Translations under genes and position numbers: made by a program
NCBI GenBank assembly: GCA_965205905.1
Contig: CBDBHZ010000005.1
Span: 62,001 to 126,000 of the forward strand
Source: JAHZMA01 sp965205905
GTDB lineage: Bacteria > Pseudomonadota > Alphaproteobacteria > JABAAW01 > JAHZMA01
Direction: 5' to 3'
Length of the DNA: 64,000 bases
Shown: positions 17,409 through 26,153 of the stretch, piece after piece
How positions within the stretch are numbered: the stretch's first letter is position 1
Layout: the number at the start of each line of letters is the position of its first letter
The notes under the pieces: generated by a model
What the model saw: the letters and a program-made list of their open reading frames with translations, nothing else
What the model was told of the DNA's origin: nothing
Databases searched by the model: none

Positions 17409-17436
17409 TTGACAATAAGATTTTGCTATATAAAAT
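17409..17436 (+). promoter_or_regulatory. Promoter of the methyltransferase-HNH gene
   Basis: TTGACA at 17409-17414, a 16-base spacer and TAAAAT at 17431-17436, about 50 bases upstream of the ATG. No clear ribosome site precedes that ATG. Confidence 0.5.
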
Positions 17437-17484
17437 ATTAACGATACAAAAAATAAAAAAAATTGATAAGAAAAATCCAAGCGC

Positions 17485-18765
17485 ATGACAGTTAATAACC
17501 TTTACACCTGCGACAACTTATTCCTACTGAATGGCATGAATAGTGAGTCGGTTGACCTTATATATCTTGACCCACCCTTTAACAGCAAGCGCACTTATTC
17601 TGCGCCTGTGGGTAGTAAATCAGCAGGTGCGTCATTCAAAGATATGTGGGTTTGGGACGATGTAAATATCGCCTATCTTGAAAGGCTTTATAGCGAGCAT
17701 CCTGAATTGGTGGATTTTATCAATTCGTTAGATATATTGCACACAAAAGGAATGCAAGCTTATATCACTTATATGACGCAACGGCTTTTGGAAATGAAGC
17801 GCATCTTAAAACCGACTGGTAGCATTTACCTACATGTTGACCCCACCGCTAGCCATTATCTAAAAATCATCATGGACGGCATATTCGGTAAAAATAATTT
17901 TCGCAATGAAATTGTATGGTGTTACTCTATAGGTGGTAGAGGTAAAAAAGATTTTGGAAGAAAACATGACATCATTTTGCGATATAGCAAGACAAAAGAT
18001 TATGTTTTTAACCATAAAAACGTGTCATTGCCAATGACGCCACATAAACAAAATAAATCAGGGAAAAATTTTGGTGGAAAAATGATGGCAGATAGTGATG
18101 GCAGACAATATGTAGAAAAGCAAGGCACACGCGATAAAAATGGAAATTACAAATATTATCGTTATTATTTAGACGATGGTAAAACACCAGAAGATTGGTG
18201 GGTTGATATTAATGCGATACAGCCATCATCAAATGAGCGGTTAGGCTATCCCACGCAAAAACCGCTTGCTTTGTTGCACCGAATTATCAAGGCATCAAGC
18301 GATGAGGGTGATGTGGTGTTCGACCCCTTTTGTGGCTGTGCAACCGCTTGTGTGGCATCACAACAATTAAATCGCAAATGGATTGGGTGCGATATTGAAG
18401 AAAAAGCAGCCGATATTCTGGTAGAACGTCTATCAGATGATGCAGGTATGTTTTCAGATTTTATTCATGTAACCACCCCACCACAGCGCACAGATGTTGA
18501 GAAAATTGAACCAACAATCCCGATAAAAACACGGCTTTATGGTGAGCAAAATGGTGCGTGTCATGGTTGCTTTAATGAATTTGACCCACGCAATCTTGAA
18601 ATTGACCATATCATACCAAAGTCAAAAGGCGGGGGCGATTATTACGAAAATTATCAGCTGTTATGTGGTGCTTGTAACAGGGTGAAAGGCAATCGCCCAA
18701 TGGAATATTTACTTGCCAAAGTTGCAAAAATCAGAAACGCAAAGCAGGCAGTGAGTTATGAGTGA
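17485..18765 (+). CDS. Site-specific DNA methyltransferase fused to an HNH nuclease domain (copy 1)
   Basis: 426 residues. The catalytic motif IV DLIYLDPPFNSKRTY is at residues about 26-40, and the SAM-binding motif VVFDPFCGCATA lies near residue 275, an order typical of beta-class amino methyltransferases. The target-recognition part sits between them. Residues about 350-410 form an HNH nuclease domain: CHGC, LEIDHIIPKSKGGGDYYENY and LLCGACNRVKG, with the two Cys pairs of the zinc knuckle and the D-H-x-x-P core. One polypeptide may thus both modify and cut DNA, or the HNH part may be a specificity or nicking module. The next gene encodes an ApeA-like HEPN protein, pointing to defence. A paralogue lies at 56451-57662. 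Confidence 0.85.
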   Translation: MTVNNLYTCDNLFLLNGMNSESVDLIYLDPPFNSKRTYSAPVGSKSAGASFKDMWVWDDVNIAYLERLYSEHPELVDFINSLDILHTKGMQAYITYMTQRLLEMKRILKPTGSIYLHVDPTASHYLKIIMDGIFGKNNFRNEIVWCYSIGGRGKKDFGRKHDIILRYSKTKDYVFNHKNVSLPMTPHKQNKSGKNFGGKMMADSDGRQYVEKQGTRDKNGNYKYYRYYLDDGKTPEDWWVDINAIQPSSNERLGYPTQKPLALLHRIIKASSDEGDVVFDPFCGCATACVASQQLNRKWIGCDIEEKAADILVERLSDDAGMFSDFIHVTTPPQRTDVEKIEPTIPIKTRLYGEQNGACHGCFNEFDPRNLEIDHIIPKSKGGGDYYENYQLLCGACNRVKGNRPMEYLLAKVAKIRNAKQAVSYE

Positions 18766-18841
18766 TGGAGAAATGCACCTCCGTCCTATAAAACCAGACG
18801 GCAGAGCAGTAAAAGTATTGACAGCAACCAACAAAATATAA
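18758..18841 (+). CDS. Possible short ORF overlapping the methyltransferase stop
   Basis: 27 codons starting at an ATG inside the last codons of the methyltransferase (ATGAGTGA overlap) and ending TAA 21 bases before the ApeA-like gene start. It encodes MSDGEMHLRPIKPDGRAVKV and a few more residues. I do not recognise it; it may be the head of a lost gene or chance. Confidence 0.2.
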   Translation: MSDGEMHLRPIKPDGRAVKVLTATNKI

Positions 18842-18862
18842 AACTGTATGAGGGGAAATAAG

Positions 18863-20305
18863 ATGGTACAAGTTCTTGACCATAGAGAATCATATGAGTG
18901 GTTTGGTAATTTTTGGTTCCCTGAAAATGCTGACATCATATTTGCAGGAAAAATAAATTATAGTGCAGATAGTGGTATTAAGATAACATTATTTATAGAA
19001 AAATCTATTTTTGAATTATGTAGGGAAATAGATAAAAGTAATAAAGACTTAAAAGTAGGAAATGAAGAAAGTACTTTTATATACAAAAGTGACACACGCA
19101 TTAAAAAAAACATAATGCATGCCAATGTTACGGGTGATAAAGAAAACTGTCAAATTACTTTGTGTGATATAACATTATTTATGCAAAAAACATTTAACTT
19201 TTCATTAAGCACATATAATTGTCACTGTGCTTACTTAATAAAAGGTTACCACTTTAGGGATTTGCAATTTGATAAAGTATGTGTCGTATACGACAAGTGT
19301 TTTGAAAAACTCTTTTTTAGTAGTAATTATAGAGAACAAGCGTTAAAAAAAATGCAAGGCAGTAACATCAAAATAGGTGATTACAAAATTAAAACCGATT
19401 TCCAATATTCTTATGGTATATTCTCTAATAGTGAAAAAATCGCAGATAAGTTAATTGGCAGTGAAGAAACAATAGCAAAGATAAAAACGTTACTATTAAA
19501 TAGTAACGTTACGTTACCAGATAAGATTGACTTTGTTATAGAGCTTAACAAACGAAACACTCAATTATCAGATTTTATTAATTTTATTCATGAAGAATGG
19601 AATCTTGTATGGCAGATTTTGCTTGATGATATGCTTTTATGTCAAAACTTATGGGTCTACGAAAACAACAATTCAACAGCTAGCCGTTGCTATGTATTGT
19701 TGAACCAAAAATATAAAAAAACATTAAAGTCGATAGATTATAATTATCTAACTATTTATTCTTTTGCTGAAGAAGTGGAAAATTTTTCTAATATAGAACC
19801 CGTTATTCAAAACTGGGTAATGATGGTAAAAGATGTTCAATATGAATATTCTATTATTTTAGAAACTATTAGAAGAATTATCATTGACCGTCAAAAAATA
19901 GATAGAGCAAAATTTTTAATGCTTTATGCTACTATAACAGCATTTATCGGTTTAGATAATGTGAAAGCTAGAAAAGAAATTAAAACTTTAATAGAAAAAT
20001 ACGCCTTTAAGGAATGGGGTGATTCTTTAACTAAAACGCTAAATTTACCAAATGACAATAAAGACACTTTTGATGAAAGCATTTCTAAGATAAGGGGGTG
20101 CATTGTTCATCCTAAGAATAATTCGAAAAAGGAAAAAATTTATGTATCAATCATTCAAGATGATATTCAGTTAAATAATATTTATGCCCATCTGTGTGGT
20201 TTATTTATTAAAGCAGTTTTAGCCAAAATTGGTATAAAAGATAGTGTGGCTTTAGAAAAATATACGATGCAATTGATTTCAAGAAGAGTCTTTTTTCAGT
20301 TTTAA
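18863..20305 (+). CDS. apeA: ApeA-like HEPN-domain anti-phage protein
   Basis: 480 residues from the ATG at 18863 (GAGGGGAAATAAG upstream; an in-frame ATG at 18848 is less likely). The N-terminus reads HRESYEWFGNFWFPENADII followed by a beta-rich region, the pattern of the ApeA N-terminal domain. The C-terminal third is helical and carries IRGCIVH, an R-x4-H motif as in the active site of HEPN ribonucleases, around residue 415. Known ApeA proteins protect by abortive infection, cutting RNA when a phage is sensed. The gene is visibly more AT-rich than its neighbours, consistent with transfer. It follows the methyltransferase-HNH gene by about 100 bases on the same strand. Family call from pattern recognition only. 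Confidence 0.65.
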   Translation: MVQVLDHRESYEWFGNFWFPENADIIFAGKINYSADSGIKITLFIEKSIFELCREIDKSNKDLKVGNEESTFIYKSDTRIKKNIMHANVTGDKENCQITLCDITLFMQKTFNFSLSTYNCHCAYLIKGYHFRDLQFDKVCVVYDKCFEKLFFSSNYREQALKKMQGSNIKIGDYKIKTDFQYSYGIFSNSEKIADKLIGSEETIAKIKTLLLNSNVTLPDKIDFVIELNKRNTQLSDFINFIHEEWNLVWQILLDDMLLCQNLWVYENNNSTASRCYVLLNQKYKKTLKSIDYNYLTIYSFAEEVENFSNIEPVIQNWVMMVKDVQYEYSIILETIRRIIIDRQKIDRAKFLMLYATITAFIGLDNVKARKEIKTLIEKYAFKEWGDSLTKTLNLPNDNKDTFDESISKIRGCIVHPKNNSKKEKIYVSIIQDDIQLNNIYAHLCGLFIKAVLAKIGIKDSVALEKYTMQLISRRVFFQF

Positions 20306-20329
20306 TATTGTTTGTAATAATCAAAACAT

Positions 20330-20690
20330 AAGGCAGTGCGTGTTTCAAGATTCATCAGCATTGGCATCTAGCCTGTCTCATCACATTTTTATATGGGGGG
20401 CTTTGCGGTTTAGGTTTTATGTATCAAGGGGGGTGCGGAACGCGCTTTATCGGTCGCGAGACTTACGTCCGCTTCCTTGCGCTTTCGGTTTGCCCTTGTT
20501 ACCAATGGCGGGCAAACCTCACCCTTAAAATCCCCCCGCTGTGCTTAACACTGGCGGAGGAGTGTATGACTAGATACTCAACATAAAGGCGGTAATTTGT
20601 AGGTGGTTGTTTCACCACCATATGGATTCCGTGTCTTAGTCAATGCCTATCGGCATTGGCACGGAACGACGAAAGGGGCGTGCGTCATAA
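20330..20690. repeat. Composite intergenic repeat block
   Basis: Fills 20306-20713. Contains ATGGGGGGCTTTGCGGTTTAGG, an element from TATCAAGGGGGGTGCGG at 20422 whose right end is degenerate (about 20535), with an inner GGTTTGCCC/GGGCAAACC hairpin. Then comes a GGATTCCGTG ... CACGGAAC palindrome around 20621-20670 with an inner CAATGCC/GGCATTG hairpin. The same two parts recur in 44925-45181. Confidence 0.75.
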
Positions 20691-20713
20691 TAGCAGTGCA
20701 GCAAGCCCTAAAA

Positions 20714-21718
20714 CTAAATCAGCCAATAGGTAACACCCATTGCCAATAGCAATAACGCGACTGTTTCGCCAACAATTACAATCACATGCATATGTCCTAC
20801 TCCTGCCATTTGCGAGAATGATGTTTTAATCCCCAATGCCGCAATCGATACAATCAGCAAATATTTAGAAAATGCGCTGATGGTGCTGGCAACAGCAGTC
20901 GGAATAAGCCCGACACTATTTAAGAATGCCAATGAAAAAAACAATATCACAAACCATGGAATCAAAGGGAGTTTCTTGCCTTCTTCTTTTGGCATACATA
21001 ACACCCCTATCAGAATTACCACAGGCAACATGGTAACGCGCAATAATTTTATCAGCACCGCAAAATCGCCAACTTCGGTTGATACCGAATAGCCTGCACC
21101 CACCACTTGTGCCACATCATGGATAGATGCGCCGATTAAGTAACCGATTTGCAAATCGGTAAAATTCAAGGCTTGAAACAGGATAGGGTAGAGTATCATC
21201 GCGACTGTGGAAAGAGTGGTAACGCCAATCACGGTCAGCAATGTGTTGCGCTCTGATAATTCGTTCTTTGGCAAGATGCTAGAGATTGCCAATGCCGCCG
21301 ATGCCCCGCAAATGCCAACCGCGCCTGCGGTTAAAAACGCAAAATGCCAGCTTCTTTTGGTGAGTTTGCCAAGAATAAACCCAACCAAAATGGTGAGTGC
21401 AATCAACACGGGGATTGAGATTAAGATAGGCGCGCTGATTTGAAAAATATCGCTGGTGGCAATGCGAACGCCCAACAAGCCCACGCCTAACCGCAATAAT
21501 TGTGATGCGGTGAAATTAATGCCAGATTTGCAATTATCTAACTGCCCTACAAAGCTGACTGCCATGCCAAACAATAATGCGAATAGCATGACGGGCGCAG
21601 TATAGCGCGTGCCGACCGAATAGGCAACAAAGCCTACCAAACAGGCGATGCTGAAGCCCGGATAATAAAGCCTTATTTTTTGCGGTAATGCGAGTTCTGA
21701 TAATTTTGACATATTCAT
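20714..21718 (-). CDS. YeiH/UPF0324-family putative sulfate or sulfite exporter
   Basis: 334 residues, about ten hydrophobic segments. Family hallmarks are the start YYPGFSIACLVGFVAYSVG, LLRLGVGLLGVRI, the Gly/Ala-rich AVGICGASAALAIS and GYLIGASIHDVAQVVGAGYS. Its ATG overlaps the stop of the upstream dehydrogenase gene (ATGA at 21715-21718), so the two are translationally coupled. Members of this family are often found with sulfonate degradation genes and are proposed to export sulfate or sulfite; with tauABC, tpa and xsc nearby, getting rid of the sulfite made by Xsc is a sensible role. Direct evidence for the substrate is lacking. Confidence 0.75.
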   Translation of the reverse strand: MNMSKLSELALPQKIRLYYPGFSIACLVGFVAYSVGTRYTAPVMLFALLFGMAVSFVGQLDNCKSGINFTASQLLRLGVGLLGVRIATSDIFQISAPILISIPVLIALTILVGFILGKLTKRSWHFAFLTAGAVGICGASAALAISSILPKNELSERNTLLTVIGVTTLSTVAMILYPILFQALNFTDLQIGYLIGASIHDVAQVVGAGYSVSTEVGDFAVLIKLLRVTMLPVVILIGVLCMPKEEGKKLPLIPWFVILFFSLAFLNSVGLIPTAVASTISAFSKYLLIVSIAALGIKTSFSQMAGVGHMHVIVIVGETVALLLLAMGVTYWLI

Positions 21719-24198
21719 ATTCCTTGAATGTTTTTGACTTTTTCGGCTTTGGGGTCGTAAAGTGGTTTAAGGCTTGCGGTTGCAGGATAACGCTTATTAC
21801 CGATAGCAACTTCATAGCGTGATTGCAAGAGGTCGTCATCTTTATCCTCTTTATTGACGTAGCCCAAGCCAATCGCGCCACCTAAATAATGCCCGTAATT
21901 GGCTGATGTTAGGTAAGATACGGGCTTATTATCGCGGTAAATAATCTCGTGATGAAATAAATGCGCGCTAGGGTCGTCTAGCTTAAATTGCAATATTTGC
22001 TTGGTTAAACCATTTTGTTTTTTGGCTAAAACCGCATCACGCCCGATAAAATCGCCCTTATCGGGTTTAACGGCAAAGCCTAATCCCGCTTCTAGCACAT
22101 GGTCTTCATCGGTAATATCATGCCCAAAATGACGAAATCCTTTTTCGATACGGCATGAATCCACCGCATGGATACCGCATAATTTCAGGTCAAATTTTTT
22201 GCCTTCATGGTGTATCACCTCAAAAATATGCGCCGCTTGTTCGGCACTGATATAAAATTCAAAGCCATATTCGCCAACATAGCTGATGCGATGCGCGCGC
22301 GCAATGCCCATACCAATTTCGATATTTTGGGTAGACCCAAATGGAAAATGCTGATTATCAAATTTGTTCGGGCTAATCTGCGCCAATAATTTCGGCAGAT
22401 TTGGTCCCATCAGGCACAACACAGCTTCGCTTGCGCTAGCATCAAATATCGTTACATTCTCATTATCGGCAATATTGCGTTTCAGCCAACTTACATCACG
22501 AATGATACTGGCACATGGCACAACCAGCAAAAAATCATCTTGCGCCAATCTGGTAACGGTAATATCAGCCTCGATACCGCCTTTGTGATTCAGCATCGGC
22601 GTATAGATAACGCTTCCTGCTTTCATATCAATCTGGTTCGGGCATAGCCGTTGCAGTAAAGTGAGCGCATCTGCGCCCATCACCCGAATTTTGCCGAAGC
22701 TACTCATATCATAGAGCCCGATATTGTTCCGCAATGCCATATGTTCTTCGCGGTGATTGCCAAACCAATTTTGCTTGCCCCAATCATATTGATATTCGGC
22801 TTTCTGTCCGTCATCGGTGTTCGCAAACCAATTCGCACGTTCAAAACCGCTTACTTCACCAAATACCGCGCCATTTTGTTCCAACAAATGATGAAACGGC
22901 GAACGGCGAATTCCGCGCGATGTTGCCTTTTGCCGAAATGGGTAATGGTCGGCATATAGCAGCCCCAATGTTTCGCTCACCCGTTCGCGTAAATAAGAAC
23001 GGTTGCTTTGAATCGGGTGGGCGCGCCGAATATCAACATCCCATAAATCAAAAGGAGGCTCGCCTGCTTGCATCCATTCGGCGAGTGCTTTGCCCGCCCC
23101 GCCCGATGAGGCAATGCCGATAGAATTATAGCCCGCCGCCACATAATAATTTTTGACAAACGGTGCTTCGCCCAAATAAAACATATCATCTGAGGTAAAG
23201 CTTTCCGGTCCGTTAAAAAAAGTATGAATGCCAGTTTCTGCCAATATCGGCATACGGTTGATGGCTTTTTCCAATATCGGCTCAAAATGGTCAAAATCAT
23301 CGGGAAGTTGGTCGAAGCAAAATTCTTCATCAATGCCTGCCATGCCCCATGGTTTTGATTTTAATTCGAACGCGCCTAGCAATATTTTCTTGGCATCTTC
23401 TTTGTAATAGGCTTCCTCATCTGGCACGCGTAAGGTGGGCAATGATTGCAATTCGCTGATTTCTTCGGTAACGATGTAAAAATGTTCGCAAGCATGGAGC
23501 GGGATATTTACCCCCGATTGCGCGCCAAAATCACGCGCCCACATGCCAGTGGCATTCACCACATAATCGGCTTGTATCGTGCCGCTTGCCTCGCCTTTTT
23601 GCCATGTAACGCCCGTAACATATTGGCGGTTTTTGCTATCTTCTGCCAAATTGACATCAAGCACTTTCACATGTTCCAGCAATGTCGCCCCATGCAACCT
23701 TGCACCTTTGGCAAGCGCCAATGCGATATTGGCAGGGTCTGCCTGCCCATCATTCGGGATATAGGCGGCGCAAAGTGCATCATCAATATTGAGATAAGGG
23801 TAATATTTCTTTGCTTGTTCGGTGCTGACCATCTCAGCCTCTACGCCATAAAAATTGGCAATCGCCACTTGCCGCGCTAATTCTTCGGCGCGATGCTGGG
23901 TTAATGCAAGGGTGAGCGAACCATTGCGGCGATAGCCAGTAGCAACGCCCGTTTCTTGTTCTAATGTTTCGTAAAGCTGTGCCGAATATTGCGCTAATTT
24001 TGTGAGATTATGGCTTGAGCGCAACTGCCCAATCAAGCCTGCGGCATGCCATGTGGTGCCAGATGAGATTTGCTTGCGTTCCAGCATTACAATATCGCGC
24101 CAGCCCATTTTTGCCAGATGGTAGGCGATAGAACAACCGCATACACCGCCACCAACAATTACTACCTTTGCCTGTTTCGGCGGTAACATATCATTCAT
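21715..24198 (-). CDS. FAD-dependent N-methyl dehydrogenase of the dimethylglycine/sarcosine dehydrogenase family
   Basis: 827 residues. The FAD motif GGGVCG is at residues 17-22, followed by SSGTTWHAAGL with His51 at the covalent-flavin position. The catalytic FAO/DAO core contains MPILAETGIHTFFNGPESFT and the C-terminal half is a GcvT-like folate-binding region. Full length for the family. It sits downstream of tauABC and is coupled to the exporter gene, so an N-methylated taurine is an attractive substrate: oxidation would give taurine (or N-methyltaurine) plus methylene-tetrahydrofolate. Dimethylglycine or sarcosine cannot be excluded. A terminator-like hairpin at 24248-24271 separates it from tauC, so it may also have its own promoter. 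Confidence 0.8.
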   Translation of the reverse strand: MNDMLPPKQAKVVIVGGGVCGCSIAYHLAKMGWRDIVMLERKQISSGTTWHAAGLIGQLRSSHNLTKLAQYSAQLYETLEQETGVATGYRRNGSLTLALTQHRAEELARQVAIANFYGVEAEMVSTEQAKKYYPYLNIDDALCAAYIPNDGQADPANIALALAKGARLHGATLLEHVKVLDVNLAEDSKNRQYVTGVTWQKGEASGTIQADYVVNATGMWARDFGAQSGVNIPLHACEHFYIVTEEISELQSLPTLRVPDEEAYYKEDAKKILLGAFELKSKPWGMAGIDEEFCFDQLPDDFDHFEPILEKAINRMPILAETGIHTFFNGPESFTSDDMFYLGEAPFVKNYYVAAGYNSIGIASSGGAGKALAEWMQAGEPPFDLWDVDIRRAHPIQSNRSYLRERVSETLGLLYADHYPFRQKATSRGIRRSPFHHLLEQNGAVFGEVSGFERANWFANTDDGQKAEYQYDWGKQNWFGNHREEHMALRNNIGLYDMSSFGKIRVMGADALTLLQRLCPNQIDMKAGSVIYTPMLNHKGGIEADITVTRLAQDDFLLVVPCASIIRDVSWLKRNIADNENVTIFDASASEAVLCLMGPNLPKLLAQISPNKFDNQHFPFGSTQNIEIGMGIARAHRISYVGEYGFEFYISAEQAAHIFEVIHHEGKKFDLKLCGIHAVDSCRIEKGFRHFGHDITDEDHVLEAGLGFAVKPDKGDFIGRDAVLAKKQNGLTKQILQFKLDDPSAHLFHHEIIYRDNKPVSYLTSANYGHYLGGAIGLGYVNKEDKDDDLLQSRYEVAIGNKRYPATASLKPLYDPKAEKVKNIQGI

Positions 24199-24247
24199 CG
24201 TATAGACTCCATTTTCGCAATATTATGCAGTATTACATATAAAAATA

Positions 24248-24271
24248 GGGCGGTTAAATCATCAACCGCCC
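24248..24271 (-). terminator. Intrinsic terminator after tauC
   Basis: GGGCGGTT (24248-24255) pairs with AACCGCCC (24264-24271). On the minus strand the stem is followed by TATTTTTATA. Confidence 0.6.
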
Positions 24272-24335
24272 ATCAAATATCATTTAATATTTATCAAAAT
24301 TATTCATTTGAGTCGATATAAAATTGAAATTAGTA

Positions 24336-25226
24336 TTAACCTTTGCCTTTCCATGGCAGAAAACGTTTTTCAAGCGCACGCATGATGAGCTCGATAGAAT
24401 AGCCAATCAAACCAATCAGCACGATACCAATCACAACTGTATCGGTTTGCAAAAAGTTTTTGGCAATCATAATCATAGAACCAAGCCCGCGGTCAGCCGC
24501 AACCAATTCGGCAGCAACCACTGTGCCCCAGCAAACGCCCATAGAAATCCGCCAGCCCGTGAAAATTTCTGGCATCGCATTAGGGATAATCACATAGCGC
24601 AAGATTTGCGTTTTTGTTGCCCCTAACATATAGGCCGCATGAACTTTAGAGACCGAAACGCTAGAAACGCCTGAGCGGGCGGCAATCACCATGATGAATA
24701 AAGATGCCAAAAATAGCAGATAAATTTTTGCAGTCTCATCAATACCAAACCATAGAATCACCAAAGGAATCAGTGCCAAAGGCGGTATGGGGCGCATAAA
24801 TTCTATCACGGGGTCAAACAATCCGCGAACCACTGATGATAAGCCCATCGCAAGCCCTAATGGAATCCCGACCAGCGAGCCATAAAAAACACCAGAAAGC
24901 ACGCGATACACGCTGATACTGACATGGTCAAATAATGCGATATTACGGAAACCTTCGGAAGCTAATTTAGAGAATCGTGATAACACGGCATCAATCTGTG
25001 GCCAGAAAAATGGTTCTATCCATTGAAAAACCGATGATATTGTCCATAATGAAAGTAAACTTATCACCGTTACAATGGAATAGAATCTTCCAGAATTGAT
25101 GGCGGTGGAATCACCAAATTTGACTGTTTTTTGGCGCGTGAAGCTGTTATCACGTAAGCCCAACCAAATCAGTATCGCATGTTTTTTCAGTTGTTTTTGT
25201 TTTTGAGTTGAATTTTGGTCGCTCAT
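24336..25226 (-). CDS. tauC: Taurine-type ABC transporter permease TauC
   Basis: 296 residues from the ATG at 25226, preceded by GGGAGAATAATT and starting two bases after the tauB stop; the longer in-frame start at 25268 lies inside tauB. About six membrane segments. The inner-membrane component motif is VHAAYMLGATKTQILRYVII (EAA loop), and GRISMGVCWGTVVAAELVA-type sequence follows. Forms the membrane channel for TauB and TauA. Last gene of the tauABC cluster. Confidence 0.88.
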   Translation of the reverse strand: MSDQNSTQKQKQLKKHAILIWLGLRDNSFTRQKTVKFGDSTAINSGRFYSIVTVISLLSLWTISSVFQWIEPFFWPQIDAVLSRFSKLASEGFRNIALFDHVSISVYRVLSGVFYGSLVGIPLGLAMGLSSVVRGLFDPVIEFMRPIPPLALIPLVILWFGIDETAKIYLLFLASLFIMVIAARSGVSSVSVSKVHAAYMLGATKTQILRYVIIPNAMPEIFTGWRISMGVCWGTVVAAELVAADRGLGSMIMIAKNFLQTDTVVIGIVLIGLIGYSIELIMRALEKRFLPWKGKG

Positions 25227-25228
25227 AA

Positions 25229-26053
25229 TTATTCTCCCGTGCCCATGATTTCGGATTCCATTTTCCAAATCATTGATAATATTTTTTCGCGGACTTTTAC
25301 AAATTCCGCTGACGATTTTACATCACGCGCATCTTTTTTCAAGCCTTGTTTGGCAAAAGGCAATGACATATCTTCTAAGATTCTGCCGGGGCGTGGCGCC
25401 ATTACAATCACGCGTTCCCCCAAATAGAGTGCTTCTTCCACCGAATGGGTAATCAACATAACAGATTTGCCAGTCTCGTCCCATAATTTTAAGATAAGGT
25501 CTTGCATTTTTTCACGCGTTAAAGCATCAAGCGCACCCAAAGGCTCGTCCATTAGAATCACATCAGGTTCATTCACAAGGCAACGCGCCAGCGAGACCCT
25601 CTGTTGCATACCGCCCGAAAGCTGATAGACTGGTTTTTTGGCAAAGCCTTGCAAACCAACAACATTGATGATTTCATCTACTTTTGCTTTGCTTTCAGCG
25701 GGGTCTTTTTTTAATAATTTAGGGCCAAAGCCGATATTTTGTTCAACATTCATCCATTCAAACAATGCGCCTTGTTGAAACACAACGCCTCTATCAGAAT
25801 CAGGACCCGTAATAGGCTTGCCATTAAGTGTAAGCGTGCCTTTATTAGGCGCAAGAAAACCGCCTAGAATATTGAGTAAAGTTGTTTTGCCACAACCTGA
25901 AGGTCCAAGAACTGCGACCATTTCCCCTGGTTTAATTGTGAGTGATATATCGCTTAAGGCATGAATTTCTTCGCCATTGGTGAGCTGATAAATCATTGAA
26001 ATATCTTCTAGCACAATGCCCTCACCTGAAGGCTTATTCTTTTTTCCCGCCAT
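25229..26053 (-). CDS. tauB: Taurine-type ABC transporter ATP-binding protein TauB
   Basis: 274 residues. Walker A GPSGCGKTT, signature LSGGMQQRVSLARCLV, Walker B VILMDEPLGALD and the H-loop ITHSVEEA are all present and in the expected order. The closest group is the nitrate/sulfonate/taurine ATPases (TauB/SsuB). Powers uptake with TauC and TauA. Follows tauA by about 100 bases containing a hairpin terminator, which would lower tauBC relative to tauA. Confidence 0.9.
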   Translation of the reverse strand: MAGKKNKPSGEGIVLEDISMIYQLTNGEEIHALSDISLTIKPGEMVAVLGPSGCGKTTLLNILGGFLAPNKGTLTLNGKPITGPDSDRGVVFQQGALFEWMNVEQNIGFGPKLLKKDPAESKAKVDEIINVVGLQGFAKKPVYQLSGGMQQRVSLARCLVNEPDVILMDEPLGALDALTREKMQDLILKLWDETGKSVMLITHSVEEALYLGERVIVMAPRPGRILEDMSLPFAKQGLKKDARDVKSSAEFVKVREKILSMIWKMESEIMGTGE

Positions 26054-26106
26054 TTTTGTTATCCTTATTTGTGGATTATTATTTAAGTTGTGATATTTTA
26101 TATCAA

Positions 26107-26140
26107 AAGAAAAAAGGCTATCTCAATATAAGATAGCCTT
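26107..26140 (-). terminator. Hairpin terminator or attenuator between tauA and tauB
   Basis: Perfect 10-bp stem AAGGCTATCT (26114-26123) / AGATAGCCTT (26131-26140), followed on the minus strand by a run of T (26111-26116 and beyond). Leaky termination here would give more binding protein than membrane components. Confidence 0.7.
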
Positions 26141-26153
26141 CGTTCAATGTTTA

